64,000 nucleotides of DNA, taken from assembly GCF_020630935.1 (NCBI RefSeq), contig NZ_JAHDIG010000003.1, positions 75,634 to 139,633 of the forward strand, in the 5' to 3' direction. Shown here piece by piece: positions 1-8,243 of the stretch. The notes under the pieces are model-generated. The model worked only from the letters and a program-made list of their open reading frames with translations. It was not told where the DNA came from and made no database searches. Numbering within the stretch: position 1 is the first letter of the stretch; the number at the start of each line of letters is the position of its first letter. The position numbers and the translations under genes were made by a program. This stretch comes from Bernardetia sp. Lineage in GTDB: Bacteria > Bacteroidota > Bacteroidia > Cytophagales > Bernardetiaceae.

Positions 1-231
1 GTATTTCATTCCTGGAACACCATTTACGGCTTGCTCTAGTGGAATCAGTACAGATTCGGTCAAAACTTTTGCACTTGCACCAGGGTAAGAAGCACGCACA
101 ATAACCATTGGAGGAGAAATATCTGGAAATTGTGATTTAGGAAGGGTATTCATTGCCAAAATACCCATAAAGATTATGATAAGCGATAACACTATGGCAA
201 GCACAGGTCGCTGAATAAATTTATTAAACAT
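1..231 (-). CDS. RND efflux pump inner-membrane subunit, N-terminal fragment
   Basis: Only the first 77 residues lie in the window; the gene continues past base 1. They contain the hallmark start of an AcrB/MexF-type (HAE1) resistance-nodulation-division transporter: FIQRPVLA, a first transmembrane helix, then LPKSQFPDISPPMVIVRASYPGAS and the LIPLEQAVNGVPGMKY stretch of the first porter subdomain. Members are proton-driven trimeric pumps of the inner membrane that work with a periplasmic adaptor and a TolC-like outer channel. The gene lies 94 bp downstream of the adaptor gene on the same strand, so the two are an operon. A 24 bp hairpin (276-299) sits in the gap. The substrate cannot be told from this fragment. 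Confidence 0.93.
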   Translation of the reverse strand, partial: MFNKFIQRPVLAIVLSLIIIFMGILAMNTLPKSQFPDISPPMVIVRASYPGASAKVLTESVLIPLEQAVNGVPGMKY

Positions 232-275
232 GATATTTTATTTTTTTAGAAGGTCTTTTATGATAGAATATATTG

Positions 276-299
276 GTTGTTGGTGGAGACACCAACAAC
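276..299. repeat. 24 bp hairpin repeat with GAGA loop, copy 1
   Basis: This is a perfect 10 bp inverted repeat, GTTGTTGGTG and CACCAACAAC, closed by the tetraloop GAGA and followed by CGGCTAT. It lies between the efflux adaptor and pump genes. A second copy at 45749-45772 has two base pairs replaced by compensatory changes. No T-run follows on the minus (coding) strand, so it is not a standard terminator. It could be an RNA-processing or stability element inside an operon. Confidence 0.8.
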
Positions 300-325
300 G
301 GCTATTTTTCGCTTTGCCTAAATTT

Positions 326-1411
326 TTATTCTGTATATACTTTCAGATGCGAAATCACTTCTTTAGGCTTCTTATATTCGTAGGTAATTTTGTCGCCATC
401 TCTTACCTTACGCAGTCCTTCTAAAAGAATCTTATCAGTTTCTTTTAGTCCTTCACTAATCGCATACAAATCTTCCATTTCTGCTCCAATAGAGATTTGC
501 CTAGAACGCACAATATTATCTTTGTCCACCACAAAAACATATTTATTATCCAAAATTTCATACGTCGCTTTTTGTGGGACAATGATAGCTTCTCTAAATG
601 GAATATTCATCTGAATATTTCCAGTTTCGCCATGTCTTAAAAGTTGATTTGGATTGGGAAAACTAGCACGAAAAGCAATATTTCCAGTTTCATTATTAAA
701 ATCAGCTTCAATAACATCAATTCTTCCTGTCTGTGGGAATAGTTTATTATTTGCCATTACCAATTTTACTTTTGTAACACTATCCTCTTTTTTGTGAGAT
801 TGGTATTCCAAATATTCATTTTCAGGAACATTAAAATACACCCACATGGTGCTATTATCTGAAAGGGTAGTTAGCAGTTCGCCTTCATCTAAAAGACTTC
901 CCTGTCTTACTTTTAGTCTATCCATAATACCATCAAAAGGAGCTGTGATTTTTGTAAATCCTAAATGCACTTGTGTAAGAGAGAGTTCTGCTTTGGCTTT
1001 GTCTAATTTTGCTTTAGCAAGCGCAAGTTCGTTGGGAGAAACTATTGAACTATCAGCTAACCTTTTGGTATTTTGATATTCAATATTTGCAAAATCTACT
1101 TCTGCTTGTGCTTTTTTAGTTTCTGCTTCGTAGAGCATTGGCATAATCTGAAACATCATTTGCCCTTTCTTTACAAGTTGTCCTTCATCTACATACGTAT
1201 CTTGCAAATAGCCTTTTTCTAACGCTCTAAGTTCAATATGACGAATAGAATGAATTTGACAAACATACTCTTTTGTAATTGAAGTATCCATTTTGATGGG
1301 ACTTGTAACTAAAAAGTGAGTTTTTTCTTCTTTTTTTTCTTTGTGGGATTGGCAGCTTACGCTACATACACAAATACATAAGCACATAAGCCCAAGTAAT
1401 ATCTTATTCAT
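326..1411 (-). CDS. RND efflux periplasmic adaptor (membrane fusion) lipoprotein
   Basis: This is an HlyD/AcrA-type adaptor that bridges the inner-membrane pump to the outer-membrane channel. The start at 1411 is chosen because it gives a normal lipoprotein signal, MNKILLGLMCLCICVCSVSC; the frame is open 22 codons further upstream but that would bury the signal. After the lipid-anchored cysteine come a beta-barrel strand, a biotinyl-lipoyl-like half (LRALEKGYLQDTYVDEGQLVKKGQ), an alpha-helical hairpin rich in A/K/E, the second lipoyl half (ITAPFDGIMDRLKVRQGSLL), a barrel, and a membrane-proximal domain. At about 361 residues it is of usual length. It is followed directly by the pump gene. Confidence 0.93.
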   Translation of the reverse strand: MNKILLGLMCLCICVCSVSCQSHKEKKEEKTHFLVTSPIKMDTSITKEYVCQIHSIRHIELRALEKGYLQDTYVDEGQLVKKGQMMFQIMPMLYEAETKKAQAEVDFANIEYQNTKRLADSSIVSPNELALAKAKLDKAKAELSLTQVHLGFTKITAPFDGIMDRLKVRQGSLLDEGELLTTLSDNSTMWVYFNVPENEYLEYQSHKKEDSVTKVKLVMANNKLFPQTGRIDVIEADFNNETGNIAFRASFPNPNQLLRHGETGNIQMNIPFREAIIVPQKATYEILDNKYVFVVDKDNIVRSRQISIGAEMEDLYAISEGLKETDKILLEGLRKVRDGDKITYEYKKPKEVISHLKVYTE

Positions 1412-1616
1412 GATAATCTTTGTTATAATTTTTGTAATACCTAAAAAAAGTGGATATATACAGCCTAAGTGTAGCACAGGTATTTTAAAATCAAAGCATT
1501 ACACAAAATGGTATAATGGATTTAATACGTGCGAAAAATCACTAAGAAAGCTGATATATGAAATGAGGTAGGGAAATTGAAGCTTGACTCCTACCTAAAG
1601 AGAAGAAAAAACGGCA

Positions 1617-2069
1617 TTACAATCTGAACACTTGGAACAGAACATAACATTTGTGGAATAAGAAGTAATTAAGACTTTCATTTCTTCGGAGATAGCTTTT
1701 ATTATATTGGTAAAATCTATCAAAAAAGAAAACGACAGGAGTAGATAAAAGAGAAATAGGCTGTTTTGACACTATTTCAAAAGAAGAAAATTTATCTTCT
1801 TTCTCTTTTTCTTCTTTCTCAAAGAGAGGAAAATCAAAATCTTTATTTTGTGTATTTCTATCGTGAGAAGATTCTGACTGAAGAATAGTAATACCTACTT
1901 GGAGGTCTGTATCTGAAGTATTAAGCTCAAATTTGTGTAAAAACTTTTCAAAAAAATCTTCTGAAGATTTAGTTTCATCTACCGTATTTGTATGGGCATA
2001 CAAAGACTGATTCCCTCCTAAGAGGAAAAAAGCTAATAAGACAAACGATATGTTGAAAAGTTTTTTCAT
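1617..2069 (-). CDS. Small exported protein of unknown function
   Basis: I do not recognise this 150-residue protein. It begins with a clear signal peptide (MKKLFNISFVLLAFFLLGGNQSLYA) and continues with a polar acidic/lysine-rich middle (EKEEKEKEDKFSSF). It ends with an aromatic-rich tail (FFFDRFYQYNKSYLRRNESLNYFLFHKCYVLFQVFRL). It probably acts in the periplasm or at the outer membrane. A good Bacteroidota promoter lies just upstream, so it is transcribed on its own. Its 3' end faces the upstream region of the efflux operon. It could be a small species-specific envelope protein. Confidence 0.6.
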   Translation of the reverse strand: MKKLFNISFVLLAFFLLGGNQSLYAHTNTVDETKSSEDFFEKFLHKFELNTSDTDLQVGITILQSESSHDRNTQNKDFDFPLFEKEEKEKEDKFSSFEIVSKQPISLLSTPVVFFFDRFYQYNKSYLRRNESLNYFLFHKCYVLFQVFRL

Positions 2070-2076
2070 TTGGTCG

Positions 2077-2108
2077 CAAATGTAGTCAGAAGGATTGGCT
2101 TTGCAAAA
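2077..2108 (-). promoter_or_regulatory. Bacteroidota-type promoter for the 1617-2069 gene
   Basis: On the minus strand a -7 box TACATTTG (2077-2084) follows a -33 TTTTG (2104-2108) with 19 bases between. This fits the Bacteroidota consensus TTTG-N19-21-TAnnTTTG. The start codon lies only 8 bases beyond the box, so the transcript would have almost no leader. Confidence 0.6.
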
Positions 2109-2131
2109 TTTTAGTTAAGCTAAGGACAAAA

Positions 2132-2176
2132 AAAATGCTTGAAATTTCTTTTAAGAAAGAAAAATTCAAGCATTTT
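2132..2176 (-). terminator. Rho-independent terminator of nqrF
   Basis: A perfect 12 bp inverted repeat (AAAATGCTTGAA at 2132-2143, TTCAAGCATTTT at 2165-2176) sits 37 bases after the nqrF stop. On the minus strand the stem is followed by a run of eight T. Confidence 0.85.
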
Positions 2177-2213
2177 GTCAATAATTAATCACTAATAATT
2201 GATAACTATAAAA

Positions 2214-3491
2214 TTATCCACCAAAGTCGTCAAACATGATATGTTCTTGAGGAACGCCATAATCGTCTAACATTTTAATTACAGCTGCATTCATCATTGG
2301 AGGTCCACAGAAATAAAATTCAATTTCTTCGGGGTCTTCGTGTTTAGAAAGATAATTATCAATCAAAACTTGGTGAACAAATCCTACATAACCATCCCAA
2401 TTATCTTCTGGAAGAGGTTCTGAAAGGGCAATATTGAAAGTAAAGTTTGGAAATTCTTTTTCAATCGCTCTAAACTCATCTACATAGAAAAGTTCTCTTT
2501 TTGAGCGTCCTCCATACCAAAATGATACTTTACGGTCAGATTTTAAGGTATGGAATAGGTGGAAGATATGTGAACGCAAAGGTGCCATTCCTGCACCACC
2601 ACCAATATAAATCATTTCTTTACCTGTATCTTTAATAAAGAACTCACCATAAGGTCCTGAAATAGAGACTTTATCGCCTTTCTTACAATTAAATACATAA
2701 GAAGAACATTTACCTGGGTTTACGTCCATCCATTTGTTGTTTGCTCTATCCCAAGGTGGAGTAGCAATACGAATATTAAGCATGACAATATTTCCCTCTG
2801 CTGGGTGATTTGCCATTGAGTAAGCTCTAAATTCAAGCTCATCATTTACCATTTTCAAGTCCCATAGTCCAAATTTGTCCCATTCGTCTCTGAATTTATC
2901 TTTTCCAGCTGGGTCGTTTGGAAGAGGACTAATATCAATATTTTTGAAATCTACTGTAATTGGTGGTACATCAATCTGAATATAACCTCCCGATTCGAAG
3001 TGTAGGCTTTCTCCTTTAGGTAACTCTACTACAAATTCTTTGATAAATGAAGCTACATTATAGTTTGACCTAACTGTACATTCCCATTTCTTGATTCCAA
3101 AAATTTCTTCTGGAATACGGATTTGCATGTCTTTCTTTACTTTTACTTGACAAGCCAAGCGAACATTTTCCTTTTGTTCTGTACGGCTAAGGTGTCCTAC
3201 TTCGGTTGGTAAAACATCTCCTCCTCCTTCATCAACAGCACATTTACACATGGCACAAGTACCACCACCACCACAAGCAGAAGGTAAAAATATTTTGTTG
3301 TCTCCCAAAGTACTTAGGAGAGTTGAACCAGCAGGAACAACAATAGGGTCTTCTTCATTGCCATTTACCACAATTTTTACGTCTCCACTCTGGACTAATT
3401 GCGCCTTTGCAACAAGAAGCAACCCAACAAGTAGGAGTGTAACAACTCCGAAAACAGCAAGCCCTGCAAGAATTACAGTTATGTTAATCAT
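2214..3491 (-). CDS. nqrF: Na+-translocating NADH:quinone reductase subunit F
   Basis: NqrF is the NADH-oxidising subunit of the sodium-pumping Na+-NQR complex and passes electrons from NADH through FAD and a [2Fe-2S] centre. Residues 1-28 form the single membrane anchor. The ferredoxin domain shows C73, C79, C82 and C114. The FAD-binding RAYSMAN is at 222-228, the NADH-binding GGGAGMAP at 297-304, and CGPPMM at 395-400. Its 425 residues are slightly longer than classical NqrF (about 407), with an insert near 185-215. No nqrA-E gene is adjacent: the next gene upstream is an unrelated small ORF 420 bp away. It therefore forms its own transcription unit with a promoter and a strong terminator. 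Confidence 0.96.
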   Translation of the reverse strand: MINITVILAGLAVFGVVTLLLVGLLLVAKAQLVQSGDVKIVVNGNEEDPIVVPAGSTLLSTLGDNKIFLPSACGGGGTCAMCKCAVDEGGGDVLPTEVGHLSRTEQKENVRLACQVKVKKDMQIRIPEEIFGIKKWECTVRSNYNVASFIKEFVVELPKGESLHFESGGYIQIDVPPITVDFKNIDISPLPNDPAGKDKFRDEWDKFGLWDLKMVNDELEFRAYSMANHPAEGNIVMLNIRIATPPWDRANNKWMDVNPGKCSSYVFNCKKGDKVSISGPYGEFFIKDTGKEMIYIGGGAGMAPLRSHIFHLFHTLKSDRKVSFWYGGRSKRELFYVDEFRAIEKEFPNFTFNIALSEPLPEDNWDGYVGFVHQVLIDNYLSKHEDPEEIEFYFCGPPMMNAAVIKMLDDYGVPQEHIMFDDFGG

Positions 3492-3559
3492 GTACTCTGT
3501 TTTTTTAGGTCTATTTTTGCGTTTGAATAAATTACTTTAATAAGTATTGATAATAGCTA

Positions 3560-3591
3560 CAAATATACGTTCAAAAATCCTCAAATACCAA
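3560..3591 (-). promoter_or_regulatory. nqrF: Probable nqrF promoter
   Basis: On the minus strand a -7 box TATATTTG (3560-3567) is preceded by TTG (3589-3591) at a spacing of 21 bases. It lies about 70 bases before the nqrF start. The match supports independent expression of nqrF. Confidence 0.5.
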
Positions 3592-3914
3592 TAGAAAAGC
3601 ATCAAAAAACGTGTTTTTATTTTGAAGCCCTGCTATCTGTTTAGTTTTGAGATGTATAGAAGTCTGTATATGACAAGGCTTGAATTGATATTTTAAGTCT
3701 TTATGAAAAGTATTAGCTATTCTGAAAAAGGAATGTAGTAGAAAATTGTTTGGATAAAGTTGAAACAGGATAGTATTTCAATCACTTGGCAGGGGCAAGA
3801 TTAGAAAAATGTATTAATACTTAAATCCATATTTACTGTTACTTTTGATGAGAAACAAATTCCTTAAGGATCAATAAAGTTTAATTCTTAGGAAAGCTTC
3901 TAAATTTATTAGAT
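3592..3914. other. Gene-free stretch
   Basis: This stretch lies between the nqrF promoter and the end of the 3915-4385 gene. I see no open frame, clear hairpin or family repeat in it. It is AT-rich, and remnants of a decayed gene cannot be excluded. Confidence 0.5.
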
Positions 3915-4385
3915 TTAGCCATCTATATTCAACCACTTAGCTTCCATATCAGACATTCCGACAGTGAATTGATGATTTGGGTCGTGTATAGTTTCAAAAG
4001 TAATTTCCCAAATTATAGAATCTTCTTTCTGAATAGGAATTGATAGACTTACAATCTGAAATTCTTGTTTAAAATCTTTTATTTTAAAATTTTCTTTCCA
4101 GTTCTGCAAAGTATCTTCAAGAAGTGGAGTAATAGCAGTAATTACTTCTGGATAAGAAGATTCAATTTTTCTAAAAAAAGAATTGGCAAAACTGAAATTA
4201 TCGTTATTTTTTCCCTCTAAAAATATAGAAATTTTATACTTCACTGGCATAAAATGGCGTATGCAACTATATGAAAAGCTACCATGTTTCAACTTTTGAA
4301 TAGTAACTTGTCCAAAAAAAGAATTTTCAATAATTTTTTTATTGCTGCTAAAAAAATATTTAAGAGGGTTCATACAACTACTCAA
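3915..4385 (-). CDS. Conserved-looking protein of unknown function
   Basis: This is a 156-residue soluble protein without signal peptide or membrane helix, and I do not recognise it. It alternates hydrophobic beta-like segments (VKYKISIFLEG, FQIVSLSIPIQ, IWEITFETIHDPNHQFTVGM) with a central helix. The pattern resembles the compact alpha/beta proteins often found as immunity or DUF2262-like proteins, but this is only an impression. Its start overlaps the stop of the HupE-like gene upstream by 8 bases, which implies translational coupling. Met5 (4373) is an alternative start. Confidence 0.65.
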   Translation of the reverse strand: MSSCMNPLKYFFSSNKKIIENSFFGQVTIQKLKHGSFSYSCIRHFMPVKYKISIFLEGKNNDNFSFANSFFRKIESSYPEVITAITPLLEDTLQNWKENFKIKDFKQEFQIVSLSIPIQKEDSIIWEITFETIHDPNHQFTVGMSDMEAKWLNIDG

Positions 4386-5037
4386 ACAAAGCCAAACTCT
4401 GCATTACAAAAAGGTGTAGAGCAAATACAAAAACAATAGTTGAAAGTACAATCTTCCAACGGTTTTGACTAAATTTTAAAAATTTTATCACTAAAAAACC
4501 TACAAGAAGACCTACCAAAACAATGATAATTTGAGCAATCTCTAAACCAATATTGAAGCCCAATAATGGAGAAAACAAATCATTGGGTAACATCTGACGC
4601 AAGTAATTAGCAAATCCCAAACCGTGTATAAGTCCAAAAAAAAGAGCAATAGTATATCTACGGAGCATCAAAGGAGAAGTAACTTCTTTAGTCTGATTTG
4701 ATAAATCTAGTATTTCAGAATCTGTAATTATTGTTTTGTTTTCAATTTTTATCACAAAATTCATAATACAAACTATCAGAATTGTCAGAGGAATCAGCCA
4801 TTCGATAACTGAACTTGGGATGGGCGAGAAGTCATATACTGTCAGAAGAAGCGTAAACGAATGACCTACTGTAAAAGCTGTAACCAACATCAATACTTTT
4901 CTCCAGTCTGAAAAAGTATAGATAGCACTAAGAGCTAAAATAAAAAGTAGGTGGTCGTAACCTTCTGGAAATGAGATAACATGTTCAATCCCCATTCCCA
5001 TAAATGTAAAAAATTCGTTCATCTTTGCTGTTTTCAA
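4378..5037 (-). CDS. HupE/UreJ-family membrane protein
   Basis: This 219-residue integral membrane protein has about six transmembrane helices. It carries the family signature GYDHLLFILAL, AFTVGHSFTLL, LFFGLIHGLGFANYL and GFNIGLEIAQ. HupE and UreJ relatives are linked to nickel or cobalt supply for hydrogenase or urease, but the larger branch seen in Bacteroidota has no proven substrate. No hydrogenase or urease gene is present here. The conserved His and Asp in the helices could bind a metal. Met1 (MKTAKM) or Met6 may be the start. It is 6 bp downstream of the DUF2945 gene and overlaps the next gene, so the three form an operon. Confidence 0.85.
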   Translation of the reverse strand: MKTAKMNEFFTFMGMGIEHVISFPEGYDHLLFILALSAIYTFSDWRKVLMLVTAFTVGHSFTLLLTVYDFSPIPSSVIEWLIPLTILIVCIMNFVIKIENKTIITDSEILDLSNQTKEVTSPLMLRRYTIALFFGLIHGLGFANYLRQMLPNDLFSPLLGFNIGLEIAQIIIVLVGLLVGFLVIKFLKFSQNRWKIVLSTIVFVFALHLFVMQSLALFE

Positions 5038-5043
5038 ATAGTT

Positions 5044-5256
5044 TTAGTTAGCTCTTTCTACTTCACTTTCAAGTTTGAGAACTTTTGTTCCGTCTTCTTG
5101 TTCGATATAAAGAGCTTTATTGCCTTCTTCACCTTCTCTGACTACCTTTTGTCCTTTGATAGTCTTGACCATTTTTTCAGTGGCTGTCTCTACTACTTTT
5201 CCAGTAGCAGTGCCGTCTGCCCATTTCCATTTTACGTTTGTCCCTGTACGAATCAT
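5044..5256 (-). CDS. DUF2945 (HVA1/Tudor-like) small protein
   Basis: This 70-residue protein matches the DUF2945 pattern: an N-terminal GTNVKWKWADGTATGKV that resembles a small SH3/Tudor barrel, then TIKGQKVVREGEEGNKALYIEQEDGTKVLKLESEVE. Family members are single-domain cytosolic proteins, often near stress genes, with no defined biochemical role. It is the first gene of a minus-strand trio with the HupE-like gene and the 3915-4385 gene. Confidence 0.85.
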   Translation of the reverse strand: MIRTGTNVKWKWADGTATGKVVETATEKMVKTIKGQKVVREGEEGNKALYIEQEDGTKVLKLESEVERAN

Positions 5257-5458
5257 AATTATAGGTTTTTATTAGAGTGATTAAACTTTTAAACCAACTG
5301 ATTTATTATGAAACTTGTTTAGGAGTCAAGCATTGGTTTTTCAACGTAAAAATGAATCAAAAAATACTTTCTCTTTCCTTGTTTAGTCAAATATTGCTTT
5401 AGAAGTATTTTTTGTGTAAATTTTAAATTAAAGTTATAGACATTCCAATTTGGAAGTT

Positions 5459-5466
5459 TACATTTG
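5459..5466 (+). promoter_or_regulatory. murD: Probable -7 box for the murD operon
   Basis: TACATTTG matches TAnnTTTG and lies 38 bases before the murD start. A convincing -33 TTTG at the right distance is not seen, so the call is moderate. Confidence 0.45.
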
Positions 5467-5504
5467 TATGGTAAATTTATGTTGTCCTTCTAATTATTGC
5501 AACT

Positions 5505-6881
5505 ATGAAACAGAAAAATATTGTCATTTTGGGTGGTGGAGAAAGTGGTGTAGGTGCAGCTCGCCTAGCTGCTGAAAAAGGATATAATGTTCTGCTCTCA
5601 GAAAAAAACAAACTTTCTGATGAAAATAGATACGAATTAGAACACCATAAAATTTTTTATGAAGAAGGAAAGCATACAGAATCTATTATTTTAGGAGCAG
5701 ACTTGATTATCAAAAGCCCCGGTATTCCTGAAACAGCTCCTATTATGGAAGCTATTCGTTTGGAACACATTGAAGTAGTTTCAGAGATAGAATTTGCTTC
5801 TCGTTTTATTTCAGGGCAAATCATTGCTATCACTGGAACGAACGGTAAGACAACAACAACTTTGCTTACCCATCACTTGCTCAAAAGTGCAGGTTTGAAT
5901 GTATGTATAGCTGGAAATATAGGTAAAAGTTTGGCTAGAGAAGCCATAGAAGATAATTATGATTATTATGTTGTGGAGGTAAGCAGCTTTCAGTTAGACG
6001 ATATTGACGAGTTTCGTCCACATGTTGCTATTTTACTCAATATTACTCCAGACCATTTGGATAGATATAATTATCAAATAGAAAACTATGTACAGTCCAA
6101 ATTTAAGATAAACGAAAATCAGAGTAATAAAGACTTTTTTATTTACAATGAAGAAGATATAGAAACACTAAAATACCTTCGTTTCCATCGTTTGGCAGGC
6201 AGAATGTTACCTATTAATATTTCAAAACAGAGTGAGTATTTGTCTCTGCAAAACAAAATTCGAATTTCGGCAACTCCTGCACAAATGCTTGACATTCCAA
6301 TAGCTGATTTGCCATTGAAGGGAAAACATAATTTCCTAAATATTGTGGCTGCTGGAATGGCTGCACAAATTGTAGGACTTTCAGATGAGCAAATTGTAAA
6401 AGGATTAAAATCATTTGTCAATGCTCCTCACAGACTTGAAAAAATCAAGACCATCAAAGGAGTTACTTTTATTAATGATTCGAAGGCTACCAATGTAGAT
6501 GCTGTTTCTTATGCACTAGCGAGTTTTGATAAACCTCTCATTTGGATTGCTGGAGGAGTAGATAAAGGAAATGAGTACGAACTGATTGAAGAAACGGTCA
6601 AGAAAAACGTGCGTGCAATAGTTTGTTTGGGAAAAGATAATGAAAAACTGATTACTTTCTTTAAAGGAAAGGTAAGCGAAATCAGAGAAACTGATTCTAT
6701 CAAAAAAGCTATCGAAATAGCCTTTAGTTTGGCTGAAAGTGAAGACATAGTATTACTTTCTCCTGCTTGTGCTAGTTTTGATTTGTTTAAAAACTACGAA
6801 GACCGAGGCGACCAGTTTCGTCGCTACGTACAAGAACTTGCCCTAAATATAAAAGACAAAAAAGAAACTGAAAGCGTATAG
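5505..6881 (+). CDS. murD: UDP-N-acetylmuramoylalanine--D-glutamate ligase
   Basis: MurD adds D-glutamate to UDP-MurNAc-L-alanine in the cytosolic stage of peptidoglycan synthesis, using ATP. The 458-residue protein shows an N-terminal Rossmann-like UDP-binding domain (VILGGGESGVGAARLA), the ATP P-loop GTNGKTTTT at 111-119, the LNITPDHLDRY segment of the Mur ligase centre, and the C-terminal INDSKATNVDA and LSPACASFDLFKNYEDRGDQF motifs. Length is normal. It lies outside the usual division/cell-wall cluster. The following membrane-protein gene starts two bases after its stop, so the pair is probably translationally coupled. Confidence 0.96.
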   Translation: MKQKNIVILGGGESGVGAARLAAEKGYNVLLSEKNKLSDENRYELEHHKIFYEEGKHTESIILGADLIIKSPGIPETAPIMEAIRLEHIEVVSEIEFASRFISGQIIAITGTNGKTTTTLLTHHLLKSAGLNVCIAGNIGKSLAREAIEDNYDYYVVEVSSFQLDDIDEFRPHVAILLNITPDHLDRYNYQIENYVQSKFKINENQSNKDFFIYNEEDIETLKYLRFHRLAGRMLPINISKQSEYLSLQNKIRISATPAQMLDIPIADLPLKGKHNFLNIVAAGMAAQIVGLSDEQIVKGLKSFVNAPHRLEKIKTIKGVTFINDSKATNVDAVSYALASFDKPLIWIAGGVDKGNEYELIEETVKKNVRAIVCLGKDNEKLITFFKGKVSEIRETDSIKKAIEIAFSLAESEDIVLLSPACASFDLFKNYEDRGDQFRRYVQELALNIKDKKETESV

Positions 6882-6883
6882 CT

Positions 6884-7990
6884 ATGGAAGCATCTATAAA
6901 AAATAAGAACAAAAAGAAAGAACAAAAATCAACTTTGTCTAGTCGTTTTTCAATGAATTGGATTGTAAGTTCTCGCTACGATGGATTCTTTTTTATAGGT
7001 AGTTGTGTTTTTACACTAGGCTTTTTAGCTATTTTTTTATGGGCTGAAACACTAGATTTAGCTCCTCACGGAGATTCAATTATTCTAACTTATTTTGTCT
7101 TTACAGCTATTTTTGACCATCCTCATATTTTTCAAACCTTTTCAAGAACACACGCCGATAAAGAGGAGTTTGAAGAACGAAAACACATGCATACATGGGG
7201 GTTGGCTGCCTTTATTGTCGTTGGACTTGCCATAACACTTATGGGTTTTGAGAAAGAACTTATTGTTTTTGCTGCTTTTTTTGGAAGTTGGCATATTATC
7301 CGTCAGCACTCTGGTTTTTTAAAGGCATATAAAGGAGTAAACCAAGATTTTGAAAAAATTGATGAATACTTAGACTTAGGGCTTTTCTATTCTGGAATGT
7401 TTGTTTGTTTTTTTAGAGATTATTCTGATATAAAAAGTCCTGTTGTGATTTATAGAGAGCTTACAGCTAATTTTCCTTACTTACCTCCACAGATTACAGA
7501 GGTTGTTTGGAGCGTTTTTATCTTCTTTTTGGTGTTGTTTGTCTTGCGCCAAGGATGGCGTTTGTATAAAAGGCAACCTATCAATGTTCCCAAAATATTA
7601 TTTTTAGTAGCTGCACTCTCTACGCATTATTTTGTGTTTTTCCTTACAGCTCTTCCTTTTTTGGTAGCAGAATCTTTAGAAACTGTTTATCATAATATTC
7701 AATACCAAGGTTTTGTAATGCACTATCAACGAAAGCGTTTTTCCCATATTAAAAATGTAGTCTTGAAGTGGTTTGGTGTCGCTATGATTTATGGTTTGGT
7801 AGTCGGTACAATAGAAATTGTCGGACTAATGACAAATGGCTGGGCAAAACTGCTTTTTGTTCCCTTCACAATGATTGTTATTTATCATTATTATATCGAT
7901 GGACTGATTTGGAAGTTTGGTAAAAATCCAGAGCTTCGTAAACTTCTTTTTGATAAAACGAATAAAAAAATAGCAGATTCAGCAGAGTAG
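6884..7990 (+). CDS. Multipass membrane protein with conserved-looking histidine motifs, unknown function
   Basis: The protein has 368 residues, a lysine-rich cytosolic start and about eight hydrophobic helices. Histidine-containing motifs are spread along it: FDHPHIFQTFSRTH, HMHTWG, GSWHIIRQHSGF, ETVYHNIQYQGFVMHYQRKRF and IYHYYIDGLIWKFG. Several lie at helix ends, as in membrane di-iron or heme enzymes. I cannot assign a family; a distant relation to Brp/Blh-type or fatty-acid-hydroxylase-like membrane enzymes is possible. The gene begins two bases after murD, which suggests co-expression. There is no signal peptide. Confidence 0.8.
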   Translation: MEASIKNKNKKKEQKSTLSSRFSMNWIVSSRYDGFFFIGSCVFTLGFLAIFLWAETLDLAPHGDSIILTYFVFTAIFDHPHIFQTFSRTHADKEEFEERKHMHTWGLAAFIVVGLAITLMGFEKELIVFAAFFGSWHIIRQHSGFLKAYKGVNQDFEKIDEYLDLGLFYSGMFVCFFRDYSDIKSPVVIYRELTANFPYLPPQITEVVWSVFIFFLVLFVLRQGWRLYKRQPINVPKILFLVAALSTHYFVFFLTALPFLVAESLETVYHNIQYQGFVMHYQRKRFSHIKNVVLKWFGVAMIYGLVVGTIEIVGLMTNGWAKLLFVPFTMIVIYHYYIDGLIWKFGKNPELRKLLFDKTNKKIADSAE

Positions 7991-8243
7991 AGATTAGATT
8001 ATTTTGGTTTTATCATTTTTTAAGATATAAAAAACCATAGCTTTCCATAACTTGCCTACAAAGAAGTAATGAAGTAAAAGGTTTGGCTTGTTTGAAAACA
8101 GCTAATTAACTTTCCCATCTTTCAATTAGCTTTGCTAAATAATTATTTAATTCCGTTGGCTTTCTAATTGACTTCGTATTTCAATTCGTAATTTTTAATT
8201 TACTAATTAGCTTCGCTGCTTTGGCAGGTCGTAATTATTTAAT
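7991..8243. other. AT-rich spacer with repeated AATTAG/AATTCGTAATT words
   Basis: This spacer contains many diverged copies of short words such as CTAATTAG, TTCAATTCGTAATTTTTAA and CGTAATTATTTAA (densest from 8101 to 8241), ending at the start of the amidohydrolase gene. Similar words occur before the genes starting at 53292, 54264 and 55680. No gene is seen. Confidence 0.5.

Noticed and set aside
1341-1571. Plus-strand ORF of 76 codons over the efflux adaptor start
   Set aside because: Antisense shadow of the adaptor and its upstream region, without recognisable protein features.
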